Shown piece after piece: positions 1-9,746 of a stretch of DNA of 26,683 nt. The notes under the pieces were generated by a model, which saw only the letters and a program-made list of their open reading frames with translations, searched no databases and was not told the origin of the DNA. The stretch covers positions 1 to 26,683 of the forward strand of contig DAOSVM010000033.1 in assembly GCA_035379625.1 (NCBI GenBank). Direction: 5' to 3'. Made by a program: the position numbers and the translations under genes. Origin of the DNA: DAOSCP01 sp035379625. GTDB lineage: Bacteria; Bacteroidota; Ignavibacteria; Ignavibacteriales; DAOSCP01. Positions within the stretch are counted from its first letter, which is position 1. Each line of letters starts with the position of its first letter.

Positions 1-1
1 A

Positions 2-271
2 ATTAGCGAAGATGGAAAAATTATTACCTTGATTCTTTCAGGTGATTTGATAATTAACTATATAAGTGAAATTAAAGAAAATTTTCCTGAGCCTAAACCT
101 GAAAATGAATTTATTTTTATTATCAAAGAAGTAGATGCATTTGACTATTCTTTTATTCAGTTTTTTGCGTATTATTTAAAACTTCTTCAGAGTAACAATA
201 TAAAATATCATTATGAAATGAATGAATACTTAGAAGATACTCTTAAATATTTTTTTAATGATTTACTATAA
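2..271 (+). CDS. STAS-domain protein, 5' end missing
   Basis: The reading frame is open from the first bases of the window to the TAA at 269-271, so the true start lies upstream; the TTG at 29 is only an internal codon. The 89 visible residues look like the C-terminal part of a STAS domain (anti-sigma-antagonist fold): a beta strand (IITLILSGDLII), a helix, a second strand followed by a D-x-S segment (VDAFDYSFIQFF) where STAS proteins carry the phosphorylatable Ser/Thr, and a last helix. STAS proteins often sit at the head of chemotaxis clusters as small signalling partners, and here the cheY start lies only 12 bases downstream. The domain call rests on fold-like pattern and context rather than on a strong signature. 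Confidence 0.6.
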   Translation: MSEDGKIITLILSGDLIINYISEIKENFPEPKPENEFIFIIKEVDAFDYSFIQFFAYYLKLLQSNNIKYHYEMNEYLEDTLKYFFNDLL

Positions 272-283
272 ACAGGAGAAAAT

Positions 284-648
284 ATGGCCAAAAAAATATT
301 AACAGTTGATGATTCCGCAAGTATTAGACAAATGGTATCTTTTACATTAAAAGAAGCTGGATATGAAGTTTCGGAAGCTTTTGATGGTGTTGATGCTGTT
401 AATAAATCCTTAAATAATCAATTTAATTTGGTTATAACAGATTTGAATATGCCTAATATGGATGGAATTACCCTCATTAAAAATTAAGAGAAAATCCAAA
501 TTATAAATTCACACCAATAATTATGCTTACAACTGAATCTCAGGAAACTAAAAAACAAGAAGGCAAAGCAGCAGGAGCAACTGGTTGGATAGTTAAACCA
601 TTTACACCCGAACAGCTTATAGGCGTTGTAAAAAAAGTACTTCCATAA
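284..648 (+). pseudogene. cheY: CheY chemotaxis response regulator, frameshifted
   Basis: CheY is the phosphorylated receiver that carries the signal from CheA to the flagellar motor or another motility output. From the ATG at 284 (AGGAG at 274-278) the frame gives a good receiver N-terminus with acidic pocket D9-D10 and phospho-acceptor D53 in TDLNMPNMDG, then stops at 485-487. The missing half continues at once in the neighbouring frame to the TAA at 646-648, with the switch residues in IIMLTTES and the conserved lysine in WIVKPF. Adding one A to the A-run 479-483 gives a normal 121-residue CheY. The truncated 67-residue product would lack the Thr and Lys of the active site. Either this is a real 1-base deletion or a homopolymer sequencing error; the sequence alone cannot decide. 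Confidence 0.88.
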
Positions 649-663
649 ATTTTAGGAAGACAT

Positions 664-2770
664 ATGAATGAAAATTTAAAACATTTATTTAAAGAAGAAG
701 CTAGTGAATTATTAACCGAACTCGAAAATGTATTATTGATAATTAGAACAAGAACCTGGAAATAATGAATTAGTGGATCGTGCATTTCGAGCTCTACATA
801 CCTTAAAAGGTGCTGGTGGAATGTTCGGTTTCACTGATATTTCTATGTTTGTGCATAGTATGGAAAGTGTTTATGATAAAATTAGAGACAGAACATTAAA
901 AATTAATCTTGATATTATACGCTATACATTGCGTGCTCTCGATATTATAAACTATATGTTAGAAATTCCCGAAGAGAAGCAAACTCAAGAAATTGCTGAT
1001 GCAATTTATGAGATCACTACTAAATTTAAATCTTTTACCATATCAGAAGAATTACCAAAATCAGAAACAAAAAAAATAGTAGTTCAAAAAGAAAAAGTAC
1101 AAAAAAAATATACTTATAAAATTATCTTTAAACCTGAAAATTATCTTATGATATATGGGCATAATATCTTAGCCTTAATTAAAGAAATACAAAATTTAGG
1201 AAATACCATTGTTACTACAAAGTTCAAAGAATTACCTGCTTATAATGAATTTAATCCAGAACTTCTTTATACGGATTGGATTATTATTTTATCAACTGAT
1301 GTTATAATTGATACTATAAAAGATATTTTCACATTTGTTGAATCTGATGCAAAAATTATGATTAAAAAATTATGTGACTATGATATTTTTGAAAATTCTA
1401 TTACTGTCGAAAAAATTAAATTTTATCTACAAAACAATGAAGATATTGATGGGAAAATTATTGAGACTTTAGAAAATGAAATTGAAACAGCAATTTCTTC
1501 AAATACTCAAATTAAAAACGAAATATTAGGAAGAGCTAAAGAAACAACTAAGGAAAAAATTTCTGAACAAAAAGTTTCAATTATTAGAGTTCCAGCTGAA
1601 AAATTAGATCAACTTGTAAACTTAGTTGGTGAAATGGTTACATTGCAAGCTAGATTAAACCAAATATCATTAACATTGAATAATGGTGATTTACAAATGC
1701 TTTCCGAAGAAGTAGAAAGATTAACTTGGGATTTACGAGATATCGCGTTAAATATAAGAATGCTGCCTATAGGTTCAACTTTTTCGAGATTTAAACGATT
1801 AGTTTTTGATTTATCGAAAGAACTAAATAAAGAAATAGAATTGATTACTGAAGGCGAGGAAACTGAATTAGATAAAACAGTAATAGAAAAGTTAACAGAT
1901 CCGTTAATGCATATTATTCGTAATAGTTTAGATCACGGAATTGAAACTCCTGAAGAAAGAATAAAATTAGGTAAACCTTCCAAAGGAACAATTAAATTAA
2001 TTGCAAAACAAGTTGGGAATGAAGTAATCATTGAAATTATAGATGATGGCAAAGGGTTAGATAAAAATAAAATTTTGAATAAAGCTATCGAAAAAGGTCT
2101 TGTTCAGCCTAATGTTGAATTAACTGATACTGAAATTTATCAATTAGTTTTTCTACCTGGCTTTTCAACAGCTGAAAAAGTTACTAATCTTTCTGGCCGA
2201 GGTGTAGGGATGGATGTAGTTAAGACGTTCATTGAAAGTTTACGTGGTAGTGTAATTTTAGAGAGTGAACAAGGGAAAGGAACAAAAGTTATTATTAAAC
2301 TACCACTGACATTAGCAATAATAGATGGATTATTGGTTAAGGTTTATGAGCATATTTTTGTTTTACCTTTATCCAATGTTGAGGAATGTATAGAATTAAC
2401 TAAAAAGGAAATAGAAGCTTCAAAAGGGCGAAATATTGTTACTATAAGAGATGAAATTGTACCTTATATTAGATTGAGTGACTTTTTCAATTATCAATAT
2501 CCAAAATTAGAGATTGAGCAAATAGTTGTTTTGAGAATAGGTGATAATAGAGTTGGTTTTTGTGTAGATTATGTAATAGGTGAACATCAAACTGTTATTA
2601 AAACACTACCCAAAATTTATAAAAATTTAGAAGGTATTAGTGGTGCTACTATACTTGGCGATGGTACAATAGCTTTAATTTTAGATATAAATAAAATTTA
2701 TCAGTTAGCTGAAAAAGAAGAAATGGATGAAATTGAAAAATATTCAAATTTAATAGAAAATTGGAGGTAG
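664..2770 (+). pseudogene. cheA: CheA chemotaxis histidine kinase, frameshift in P1 domain
   Basis: CheA autophosphorylates in a complex with MCPs and CheW and passes phosphate to CheY. The ATG at 664 follows AGGAAGA (654-660). About 26 codons later one extra base near 738-744 shifts the frame, which then stops; dropping it joins LLTELENVLLI to LEQEPGNNELVDRAF and gives about 701 residues. Domains in order: P1 histidine phosphotransfer with phospho-acceptor His at 797-799 (RALHTLKGAGGMFGF); a P2-like region (about 1110-1375); P3 dimerisation helices (about 1575-1700); P4 ATPase with N-box (RNSLDHGIE), G1 (DDGKGLD) and G2 (GRGVGMD); and a P5 CheW-like domain (about 2330-2760). Without correction, a GTG at 773 could restart a 665-residue form lacking the first P1 helix. 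The stop overlaps the MCP ribosome-binding site. Confidence 0.9.
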
Positions 2771-2771
2771 T

Positions 2772-5180
2772 ATGAACTGGTTTAGAAATTTAAATATAAG
2801 GACAAAATTATTGTTGTCTTTTATTTTATTGTCCTTGTTTTCTATTTATATAGGATATGAAGGGATAAAAAATATCAAATCTCTTCAAGAGTCAGATTAG
2901 TTTATGTATGAAAATTATGTTGTAGCCATGGAAAAACTTGCTAATGCAATTGATCGTTTTCAGCGTGCTAGAAATAATGTGAATTTGCAAATATTGGCAA
3001 ATGAACCGCAAGAAATATCTAACTATAATGCAAGGCGAAAAGAGCTTTCTACTGAGGTAGGTAAATTTTTGGCTGAATATGAAAAAACTATAATTACAGA
3101 AGAAGAACGTAGACTATTTAATGATTTTGTTGGTTCAAGGAATAATTATGTGGAAGCAATTAAGGTAGTTGAAACATTAGCAGCAGAGAATAAAGACAAT
3201 GATGCATATACATATTTTAATAAAGGAGAAGGTTCAAAATATTATACTGAATATAGAGATAAATTATATGCATTATATGAATGGAATGTAAATCAAGCAA
3301 ATAAATTAGCAACTGAGAACAAAAGATTAGCTGATGAATTAGTTAATTTAATGACAATAATTATGATAGCTGCATTTGTACTAGCTGTTCTATTAGGCAT
3401 TTTAATAGCGAATATGATTAGCAAGCCTATTAACAAATTGAAAGGAATAGCAGAAAAATTATCATTAGGCAATATAAAAGTTAGTGTAGATATTGATACT
3501 CAAGATGAAATTGGAAGATTAGCCGATGCTTTTAGAATGATGATAAATAATATTAAAGAACAAGTTCTGGTTGCTGATAAGATTTCAGAAGGTGAATTAA
3601 ATGTAAAAATTACACAAAAATCAGATGATGATGTATTGAACTATGCTTTGATAAAAATGGTAACAAACTTAAAAACTTTGATTGAAGAATTAGATATTCT
3701 TTCCGATGCAGCAGTTAATGGGCATTTAGATAAAAGAGGAGATGCTTATAAATTTAAAGGAGCTTACAAAGAGATAATTGAAGGAATAAATTCTACTCTT
3801 GATGCTATAATAGGTCCATTAAATGTAGCAGCAGAGTATGTAGATAGAATTAGTAAAGGAGATATACCACCAAAGATAACCGAGAATTATAATGGTGATT
3901 TTAATGAAATAAAGAATAATTTAAATCAATGTATTGATGCGATAAATTTACTAATAAATGATAGTAAAAACTTAGTCAAGGCAGCTGTTGAAGGGAAATT
4001 GGACGTTAGGGCAGATGATAATAAACATTTTGGAGACTTCAAAGAAATTATAAAAGGAATAAATTCTACTCTTGATGCTATAATAGGTCCATTAAATGTA
4101 GCAGCAGAGTATATAGATAGAATAAGCAAAGGTGACATACCACCGAAGATAACCGAACAATATAACGGTGATTTTAACGAGATTAAGAATAATTTAAACC
4201 AATTAATAGATGCAATGAATTATATTACTAAAATAGCTGAAGAAATAGCTAATGGTAATTTGAACATAAAAGTTGAAGCAAGATCTAAATATGATTTATT
4301 ATTAATATCTATAGATAAAATGGTTGGATCATTAAATGAAGTTTTTGCTCAATTATTGGAAGTTGCGCACGATGTAACAGAAGGAAGCCAAGTTTTGAGT
4401 AAAAAATCAGAAGAAATAGCAAATGGTTCAAATAAACAAGCTGCCGCAGCTGAGGAAGCATCTGCATCAATGGAACAGATGAGTTCTAATATTAAAAATA
4501 ATGCTCATAATGCAATTGAAACTGAAAAAATAGCAAATAATGTTGCTGAAAAAGCTAAAGAGAGTGGAAAAGCTGTAATAGAAACTGTAAGGGCTATGAA
4601 AGATATAGCAAGTAAAATATCAATTATTGAAGAAATTGCTCGACAAACAAATCTTTTAGCTTTGAATGCTGCCATTGAAGCTGCCAGAGCTGGAGAGCAC
4701 GGTAAAGGATTTGCAGTTGTCGCTTCAGAAGTGAGAAAATTAGCTGAAAGAAGTCAAACTGCAGCAGGAGAAATTAATCAACTCTCAAATACTAGTGTGA
4801 AAATTGCTGAAAGTGCTGGTGTTATGCTTAATGAATTAGTTCCTCAGATAGAAAAAACAGCTGAACTAGTTCAAGAAATAACTGCTGCTAGCAATGAACA
4901 AGCTCAAGGAGCAGAGCAAATTAATAAAGCAATTCAACAATTAGACCAAGTAATACAAAAAAATGCTGCTACTTCTGAAGAATTAGCAACTACTTCTTAT
5001 GAATTGATGGAACAAGCAAAAATTTTAAATAGTAATATTTCATACTTTAAAATTGCCAAATCTATAAGTAGATATAAAAATAATAGAAATGAGGGACAAA
5101 AAATAGCTGAAGTAAAAGTAAATAAAAGCTCTGATCAGTACTCCGATTTATCAGATGACGATTTTGAAAGATTGTCTTAG
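2772..5180 (+). pseudogene. Methyl-accepting chemotaxis protein with poly-HAMP array, interrupted by TAG
   Basis: This is a transmembrane chemoreceptor. The ATG at 2772 follows GGAGG (2763-2767) and opens a typical MCP N-terminus (NIRTKLLLSFIL, first membrane helix about residues 11-28). An in-frame TAG at codon 43 (2898-2900) interrupts it; the same frame then runs open to 5180, about 802 residues in all. After a helical periplasmic sensor region come a second membrane helix (about 194-217), a canonical HAMP, roughly six more HAMP-like units, and a cytoplasmic signalling hairpin with the tip IARQTNLLALNAAIEAARAG (about 620-650). No CheR/CheB-docking pentapeptide is seen at the C-terminus. 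Starting at the ATG 2904 would remove membrane helix 1 and has no ribosome-binding site, so as read the receptor should be non-functional unless the TAG is an error or is read through. Confidence 0.9.
3696..4220 (+). repeat. Tandem 273-bp duplication of a double-HAMP unit inside the MCP gene
   Basis: Two blocks, 3696-3947 and 3969-4220, align in frame with a period of exactly 273 bases (91 codons). They contain a perfect 59-base match, 3781-3839 versus 4054-4112, encoding the NSTLDAIIGPLNVAAEY segment. Each period holds two HAMP-like units, one around the AAVxGxLDxR motif and one around ISKGDIPPKI. The perfect core next to more diverged flanks suggests a fairly recent duplication or gene conversion within an older HAMP array. 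Confidence 0.85.
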
Positions 5181-5215
5181 ATATTTTTCAAATTATAATG
5201 TAAGGAGATGGATTT

Positions 5216-5746
5216 ATGAGCCAGAGTATTATTTCAGAAACAAGGCAATACTTAACTTTCGAATTAGATAAAGAAATCTTTGCTATTGATGTATCTCAAG
5301 TTAAAGAAGTATTGGATTATACAAAAATTACCAAAATTCCACGTACACCCGACTTTATGTTGGGTGTAATTAATCTTAGAGGTAGTGTAGTTCCTGTCAT
5401 AGACATAAGAAAAAAATTTGGAATGAATATCTCGGAAGTTACTATAAATACTTGTATTATTGTTTTAGAGATAAATTATGAAAACGAATTGCTCACCATA
5501 GGTGCATTGGCAGATTCTGTTAAAGAAGTATTTGAATTAGAGCCTAAGGACATTGAACCTGCTCCTAAAATTGGCACAAAGATGAATATTGAATTTATCA
5601 AAGGAATGGGTAAAAAAAATGATGAATTTGTAATTATTCTTGACATCAATAAAATATTTTCACAAACGGAGTTAGATTTTATTAGTAATCAAAAAAATGA
5701 TAATGAAAACATAGAAAATTCTGAAGCAATACCTGATAAAGTTTGA
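5216..5746 (+). CDS. cheW: CheW chemotaxis coupling protein
   Basis: CheW is a soluble adaptor that bridges MCP tips and the P5 domain of CheA in the receptor array. The 176 residues match the family well: an N-terminal strand (YLTFELDKEIFAIDVSQV), the IPRTPDFMLGVINLRGSVVP signature, VIDIRKKFG, and a C-terminal GMGKKNDEFVIILDINKIF strand. A strong AAGGAG at 5202-5207 supports the start. The gene follows the receptor by 35 bases and is intact, unlike the three genes before it. The acidic, asparagine-rich tail (about the last 20 residues) is a small extension beyond the usual CheW core. No cheB or cheR follows, so adaptation enzymes, if present, are encoded elsewhere. Confidence 0.95.
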   Translation: MSQSIISETRQYLTFELDKEIFAIDVSQVKEVLDYTKITKIPRTPDFMLGVINLRGSVVPVIDIRKKFGMNISEVTINTCIIVLEINYENELLTIGALADSVKEVFELEPKDIEPAPKIGTKMNIEFIKGMGKKNDEFVIILDINKIFSQTELDFISNQKNDNENIENSEAIPDKV

Positions 5747-5799
5747 TTTTAACAATTTTTTTTATAATTTTAATATTATTTTTAATTTAAATTATATTT
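5747..5799 (+). promoter_or_regulatory. Extremely AT-rich leader before the hybrid kinase
   Basis: This 53-base gap between cheW and the kinase gene contains a single C and no G. It includes a TATAAT-like hexamer at 5763-5768 but no convincing -35 partner, and there is no Shine-Dalgarno sequence before the ATG at 5800. It is the only sizeable gap between the chemotaxis genes and the next cluster, so it is the most likely place for a promoter. No terminator hairpin was found in it. Confidence 0.3.
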
Positions 5800-7779
5800 A
5801 TGCAAAATTTTACTTTGAACTCAGATTTAGTAAATTTAATTTTGAATTCAATTTCTAGTGCTATAGTTATTACCAATGAAAATTTAGAAATTCTATTCCA
5901 TAACAATGTTGCTGGAGATCTTTTAAATTGTAAGAACAGCAGCGATTTATCTAATATCTTATCTACTAACGATTTAGTCGAAAAAGTTAATAAATTAATC
6001 TCACATAATGATGTTACATATGAAGTATTTACCTCCAATATTACCACTTTGAATAACGATAGTTTAATTTGTAATGTAAAATTTATTAAAATATCCAACT
6101 TTTATTTATTGGTAATTGATGATAAAACGCACTTAACACAATTAATTAATGATTTAAAAAATGCTAAAGAAGCAGAAGAACAAGCTAAAAAAGCACAAAT
6201 TGACTTTTTAAGCAATTTGAGTCATGAAATTAGAACACCAATGAATGGTGTTATCGGTATGACAGATCTTCTAGCTGAAACCAATCTCGATGAAGAGCAA
6301 TTGGAGTATGTAAATCTAATTAAAAAATCTTCAAAAAGTTTGATGATGCTTCTAAATTCATTATTCGATATTTCAAAATATGAAAAAGATGAAATAGAGC
6401 TTAATAATGAGGTATTTGATTTTATTGAATTAGTTGAAAGTGCAGTAAAATCTGTTGATAATTTAATTAAAACTAAAAATTTAAAATTTAATTATCAAAT
6501 TGATAAGAATATCCCAGAATTTTTATATGGTGATTTTAATAAATTAAAGCAATTACTCTCAAATTTACTTCATAATGCAGTTAAATTTACTGAACAAGGT
6601 TATATATCTTTACAAGTTAAAGAAGAAGCAACGAGATTTAATTCTTCAAATGAAAAAAATCATAAAATTCTATTTATTGTAGCCGATTCTGGTATTGGAA
6701 TTAAAGATGAGATTAAAGATAAAATTTATGATAGGTTTTCCCAGGGTGATACTGTAATGTTCAAAAATTATAGTGGTGTAGGATTAGGTTTAACAATAGT
6801 CAAGCAAATAGTTAATCTTATGAAAGGTGAAATATGGTTTGAATCACAAGTTGGAAAAGGGACCACTTTTTATGTAGCTATAGAATTAACTGAGAAAAAT
6901 AGTCAAACCAAGAATGATGATTTTACGAGGATATTTTCTAATATAAATAATGATGCCCACGTCGAACTGCTTGAGGATCTAAATATTAATTCAAAAGTAA
7001 CTGAAAATCAAAAAAATAATTTAATTTTAATTGTCGATGACAATAAATTAAATCAACAAGTAATATCTAATATTTTTGATAAATATGGTGTAAAATACAA
7101 AATTATGAATAATGGTTTAGAGGCTATTAATGAACTAAGAACAAATAAATATGATTTAGTATTTATGGATATGATGATGCCTGTTATGGATGGAATTGAG
7201 ACAACAAAAATAATTAGAAATGGGCAATATCCTGAAATTGATAAAAATATTAAAATTATAGCATTAACAGCTTTTACTCAAAAAGAAATTGAAAATAGAT
7301 ATCAAGATTTACAAATAGATGGATTACTTTCAAAACCTTTTCATAAAAATGATATACTTAAACTACTAAAGCAGCATTTGCCTTTTGTTGATATTAAAAA
7401 TTACGAGTTGAACGAAAGTGTTGATAATGAAGAAGAGTTTGCGATTGAAGAAGTTTTAGATAGAATAGGAAATGATAAAAATTTATTGAAAATGATTTAT
7501 CAAACATTTACGCAAGATATATTCAAATATATATTTTCTCTAAATGAAGCATTGGAAAAAGGTGATTATCATGGGGCAAAAGTTGCATTACATACTATGA
7601 AATCTCTTACATCAAATATTGGTGCAAATAGATTAACTAAAGTTATTTTAAATTTGGAAGTATTAATTGAAGAAAAATCTTACAATAGAGTTAATGAATT
7701 TATGAATAATCTACGTATTGAAATAAAAAATTTTCTTAAAGTTGCTGAAACAAAAATAAAAGAAATATCTGGGGAGTAA
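5800..7779 (+). CDS. Hybrid histidine kinase (PAS-like, HisKA, HATPase, REC, HPt)
   Basis: This is a soluble multi-step phosphorelay kinase of 659 residues with no membrane segment. A PAS-like sensor occupies about residues 1-115 and a short coiled coil precedes the HisKA domain, with H142 in NLSHEIRTPMNG. The ATPase domain has the N-box LLHNAVKFTE, G1 DSGIGI, F-box DRFSQGD and G2 GVGLGLTIVKQ. The receiver carries D457 in VFMDMMMPVMDG and the lysine in LLSKPF. The C-terminal HPt domain has H598 in LHTMKSLTSNIG. Carrying HisKA, REC and HPt in one chain implies that phosphate leaves through the HPt to a separate receiver; the protein encoded 2 bases downstream is an obvious candidate. The start has no clear ribosome-binding site but gives a natural PAS N-terminus. 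Confidence 0.93.
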   Translation: MQNFTLNSDLVNLILNSISSAIVITNENLEILFHNNVAGDLLNCKNSSDLSNILSTNDLVEKVNKLISHNDVTYEVFTSNITTLNNDSLICNVKFIKISNFYLLVIDDKTHLTQLINDLKNAKEAEEQAKKAQIDFLSNLSHEIRTPMNGVIGMTDLLAETNLDEEQLEYVNLIKKSSKSLMMLLNSLFDISKYEKDEIELNNEVFDFIELVESAVKSVDNLIKTKNLKFNYQIDKNIPEFLYGDFNKLKQLLSNLLHNAVKFTEQGYISLQVKEEATRFNSSNEKNHKILFIVADSGIGIKDEIKDKIYDRFSQGDTVMFKNYSGVGLGLTIVKQIVNLMKGEIWFESQVGKGTTFYVAIELTEKNSQTKNDDFTRIFSNINNDAHVELLEDLNINSKVTENQKNNLILIVDDNKLNQQVISNIFDKYGVKYKIMNNGLEAINELRTNKYDLVFMDMMMPVMDGIETTKIIRNGQYPEIDKNIKIIALTAFTQKEIENRYQDLQIDGLLSKPFHKNDILKLLKQHLPFVDIKNYELNESVDNEEEFAIEEVLDRIGNDKNLLKMIYQTFTQDIFKYIFSLNEALEKGDYHGAKVALHTMKSLTSNIGANRLTKVILNLEVLIEEKSYNRVNEFMNNLRIEIKNFLKVAETKIKEISGE

Positions 7780-7781
7780 AT

Positions 7782-8174
7782 ATGCTATTTTTGATAGCAG
7801 AAGATGATTTATCATCTCGAATTATACTTCAACAACTACTTTCACCCTATGGAGAAGTTCATATAGCAATTAATGGACAAGAAGCTATAGACTTATTTAA
7901 AATGTCTTTGGATAGTAAAAATTATTATGATGCCATTTTCCTTGATATTATGATGCCAGTGATGAACGGGAAAGAAGCTTTAAAAGAAATTAGAGATTTA
8001 GAAAAAAAGAATAAATTAGAAAAAGAAACATACATAATGATGGTTACAGCTTTGAATACACCAAAAGAAGTTATTGAATCTTTTTATGAAGGAGGATGTT
8101 CTTCTTACACAGTAAAGCCTGTTGATAGACGAAAATTAATAGGTAAATTACGTGAGGATAAGATTTTAAGGTAA
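7782..8174 (+). CDS. Stand-alone receiver-domain response regulator
   Basis: The protein is a 130-residue receiver domain with no output domain. It has the acidic pair E7-D8-D9, phospho-acceptor D55 in IFLDIMMPVMNG, the conserved Thr in MMVTALN and the lysine in TVKPVD. GGGGAG at the end of the upstream kinase gene serves as its ribosome-binding site, and translation of the two is probably coupled. The single-domain design and position suggest it takes phosphate from the HPt domain of the hybrid kinase and acts by protein-protein contact, perhaps on the membrane protein encoded next. It is more diverged than CheY (EDD instead of VDD pocket, longer loop after helix 1), so a flagellar-switch role is unlikely. 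Confidence 0.9.
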   Translation: MLFLIAEDDLSSRIILQQLLSPYGEVHIAINGQEAIDLFKMSLDSKNYYDAIFLDIMMPVMNGKEALKEIRDLEKKNKLEKETYIMMVTALNTPKEVIESFYEGGCSSYTVKPVDRRKLIGKLREDKILR

Positions 8175-8176
8175 GA

Positions 8177-9733
8177 ATGGTAAAAAAAAAAGTTGAAATA
8201 AAATTCAAAGATATTCAATGGTTCCTACCCACAATTTATTTATCAAGTGCTTTTATACTATTAATTTCATTTGAGAAAACTATAGATTATTACTATGGTG
8301 ATACTTTAAGCTTATCTTTAAAATCTTTTCTATCTCATGATATTAATATTCTTGCTAATACATTTGGGGGATTAGGCGAAATAGCACCTGCTATTATTGC
8401 AATTGCATTAACAGTTATTGCTATTGTAGTAGAATTGGTTGCAAATAAATATTCTCCTAAAATTGTTGATTTATTTATTGAAGATAGGAAAAATAATTTT
8501 ATAATATCTTTTTTTGTAATTTCTGCATTAAATCAGCTGTTTGTTGCTAATACTTTGACTGAAAAATCTTATTTTAGTCTTTTAGTTGCTTTAATAATGA
8601 TTATGACTACAATTATTCTTATTATACCATACTTTAATTATGTTTTTACTTTTTTGCATCCAACACAATTTATTAAATTAGTAAAAGAAAGATCTATAAA
8701 AACATTTGATAGTATTAATAATAATAACTATAATGATAAGAAAGAAGAAATACATTATTTCATTGATTTTATTGGTGATATTGCAATAAATTCAACTGAA
8801 CAAAGTGATAGGTCAACTGCTTTAGAATGTATTAACTCATTAAATGAAATTATTACTAAATATTATAGTTACAAAAATAAGTTACCTATACATTGGTTTA
8901 TACTAACTGATATTGAGTATAAAGACCCAGATTTTACAGATTTTTCACCATTTGTATTGCAGAATATTGAAAAAGATAAAATATGGTTAGAAAGAAAAGT
9001 TTTTAAATTATTTGAATTATTATTTATTAATTCTCATAATAAACAAAGAGATATTTCCTCAGGTATTTTAGCAAATCTTCAATTTTATGCAAAAAGTTGT
9101 ATCGAAGTTCGTTACGATGCTGGTATCAGTTTATCTATGAAAATGTTAAATACTTTATTGAGAATTTCAATAAATACCCATTCGCCAAGATCTGCTTTTA
9201 ATATTCTTGAGCATTATCGTGTCATTGGGGAATATATGATTCTTAAATACTCAAAAAATATTCTAGAATTAGCCAAATATATAAAATATTATGCTCAAGA
9301 ATCTAATAAACTAGGAGTTTATTTTATAATGGAAACAGCTGCTCATGATTTATTTGTTTTAAATAAACTAGCTTATGAAAAGAATATACCATATATAAAT
9401 AAACTGTTAGACATATTCTTGTCACTTGATGAGCCAGTTGAAAATGAAGCAGAAAGAGCTGAATATGGTTTAATTGGAGTGAGAATTGCTCAAACTAAAT
9501 TAGCTACATTTTATTTGTATAATAATCGCCCTGATTTAGCTGATTTAATTTACAAAGATATGAAAAGTGAACCATTAGAACGTATAGAAAAAATAAAACT
9601 AATTATACTATCTAATCAAGAAGAAGAATATTATGAATTTACTGGAAGAGGTATAAACTTTTTCTTTATTGAAGATGAGTATAAGCCTTTTTTAATGGAA
9701 TTTTTTACATGGTTTGAATTTAATTATGATTAA
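8177..9733 (+). CDS. Four-helix membrane protein with large soluble C-terminal domain, function unknown
   Basis: I do not recognise this family with certainty. The 518-residue protein has four predicted membrane helices in its first third (about residues 15-32, 68-88, 107-127 and 133-160). A roughly 350-residue, largely helical, Ser/Lys/Asp-rich cytoplasmic part follows, which could be a TPR- or HEAT-like solenoid. The segment IVVELVANKYSPKIVDLFI plus the following helix resembles the core of DUF2254 membrane proteins, but only weakly. There is no signal peptide cleavage site. The gene starts 2 bases after the receiver gene and ends 13 bases before the MoxR gene, so it physically links the phosphorelay to the Bat operon. 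A role as a membrane target of the receiver is a guess from position only. Confidence 0.6.
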   Translation: MVKKKVEIKFKDIQWFLPTIYLSSAFILLISFEKTIDYYYGDTLSLSLKSFLSHDINILANTFGGLGEIAPAIIAIALTVIAIVVELVANKYSPKIVDLFIEDRKNNFIISFFVISALNQLFVANTLTEKSYFSLLVALIMIMTTIILIIPYFNYVFTFLHPTQFIKLVKERSIKTFDSINNNNYNDKKEEIHYFIDFIGDIAINSTEQSDRSTALECINSLNEIITKYYSYKNKLPIHWFILTDIEYKDPDFTDFSPFVLQNIEKDKIWLERKVFKLFELLFINSHNKQRDISSGILANLQFYAKSCIEVRYDAGISLSMKMLNTLLRISINTHSPRSAFNILEHYRVIGEYMILKYSKNILELAKYIKYYAQESNKLGVYFIMETAAHDLFVLNKLAYEKNIPYINKLLDIFLSLDEPVENEAERAEYGLIGVRIAQTKLATFYLYNNRPDLADLIYKDMKSEPLERIEKIKLIILSNQEEEYYEFTGRGINFFFIEDEYKPFLMEFFTWFEFNYD

Positions 9734-9746
9734 ATAAGGAATTTTT

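Noticed and set aside
476..490. Programmed ribosomal frameshift or transcript slippage in cheY
   Set aside because: The A-run has only five bases, the P-site tRNA cannot re-pair well after a -1 shift, and CheY proteins are not known to use recoding. The neighbouring cheA needs a shift in the opposite direction.
540..785. Reverse-strand open frame spanning the cheY/cheA junction
   Set aside because: It is antisense to clear CheY and CheA coding sequence and has no ribosome-binding site or recognisable motif.
2898..2900. TAG read as an amino acid (altered genetic code)
   Set aside because: TAG is the natural stop of cheA (2768-2770), of the MCP itself and of the gene ending at 18718, so reassignment is not supported.
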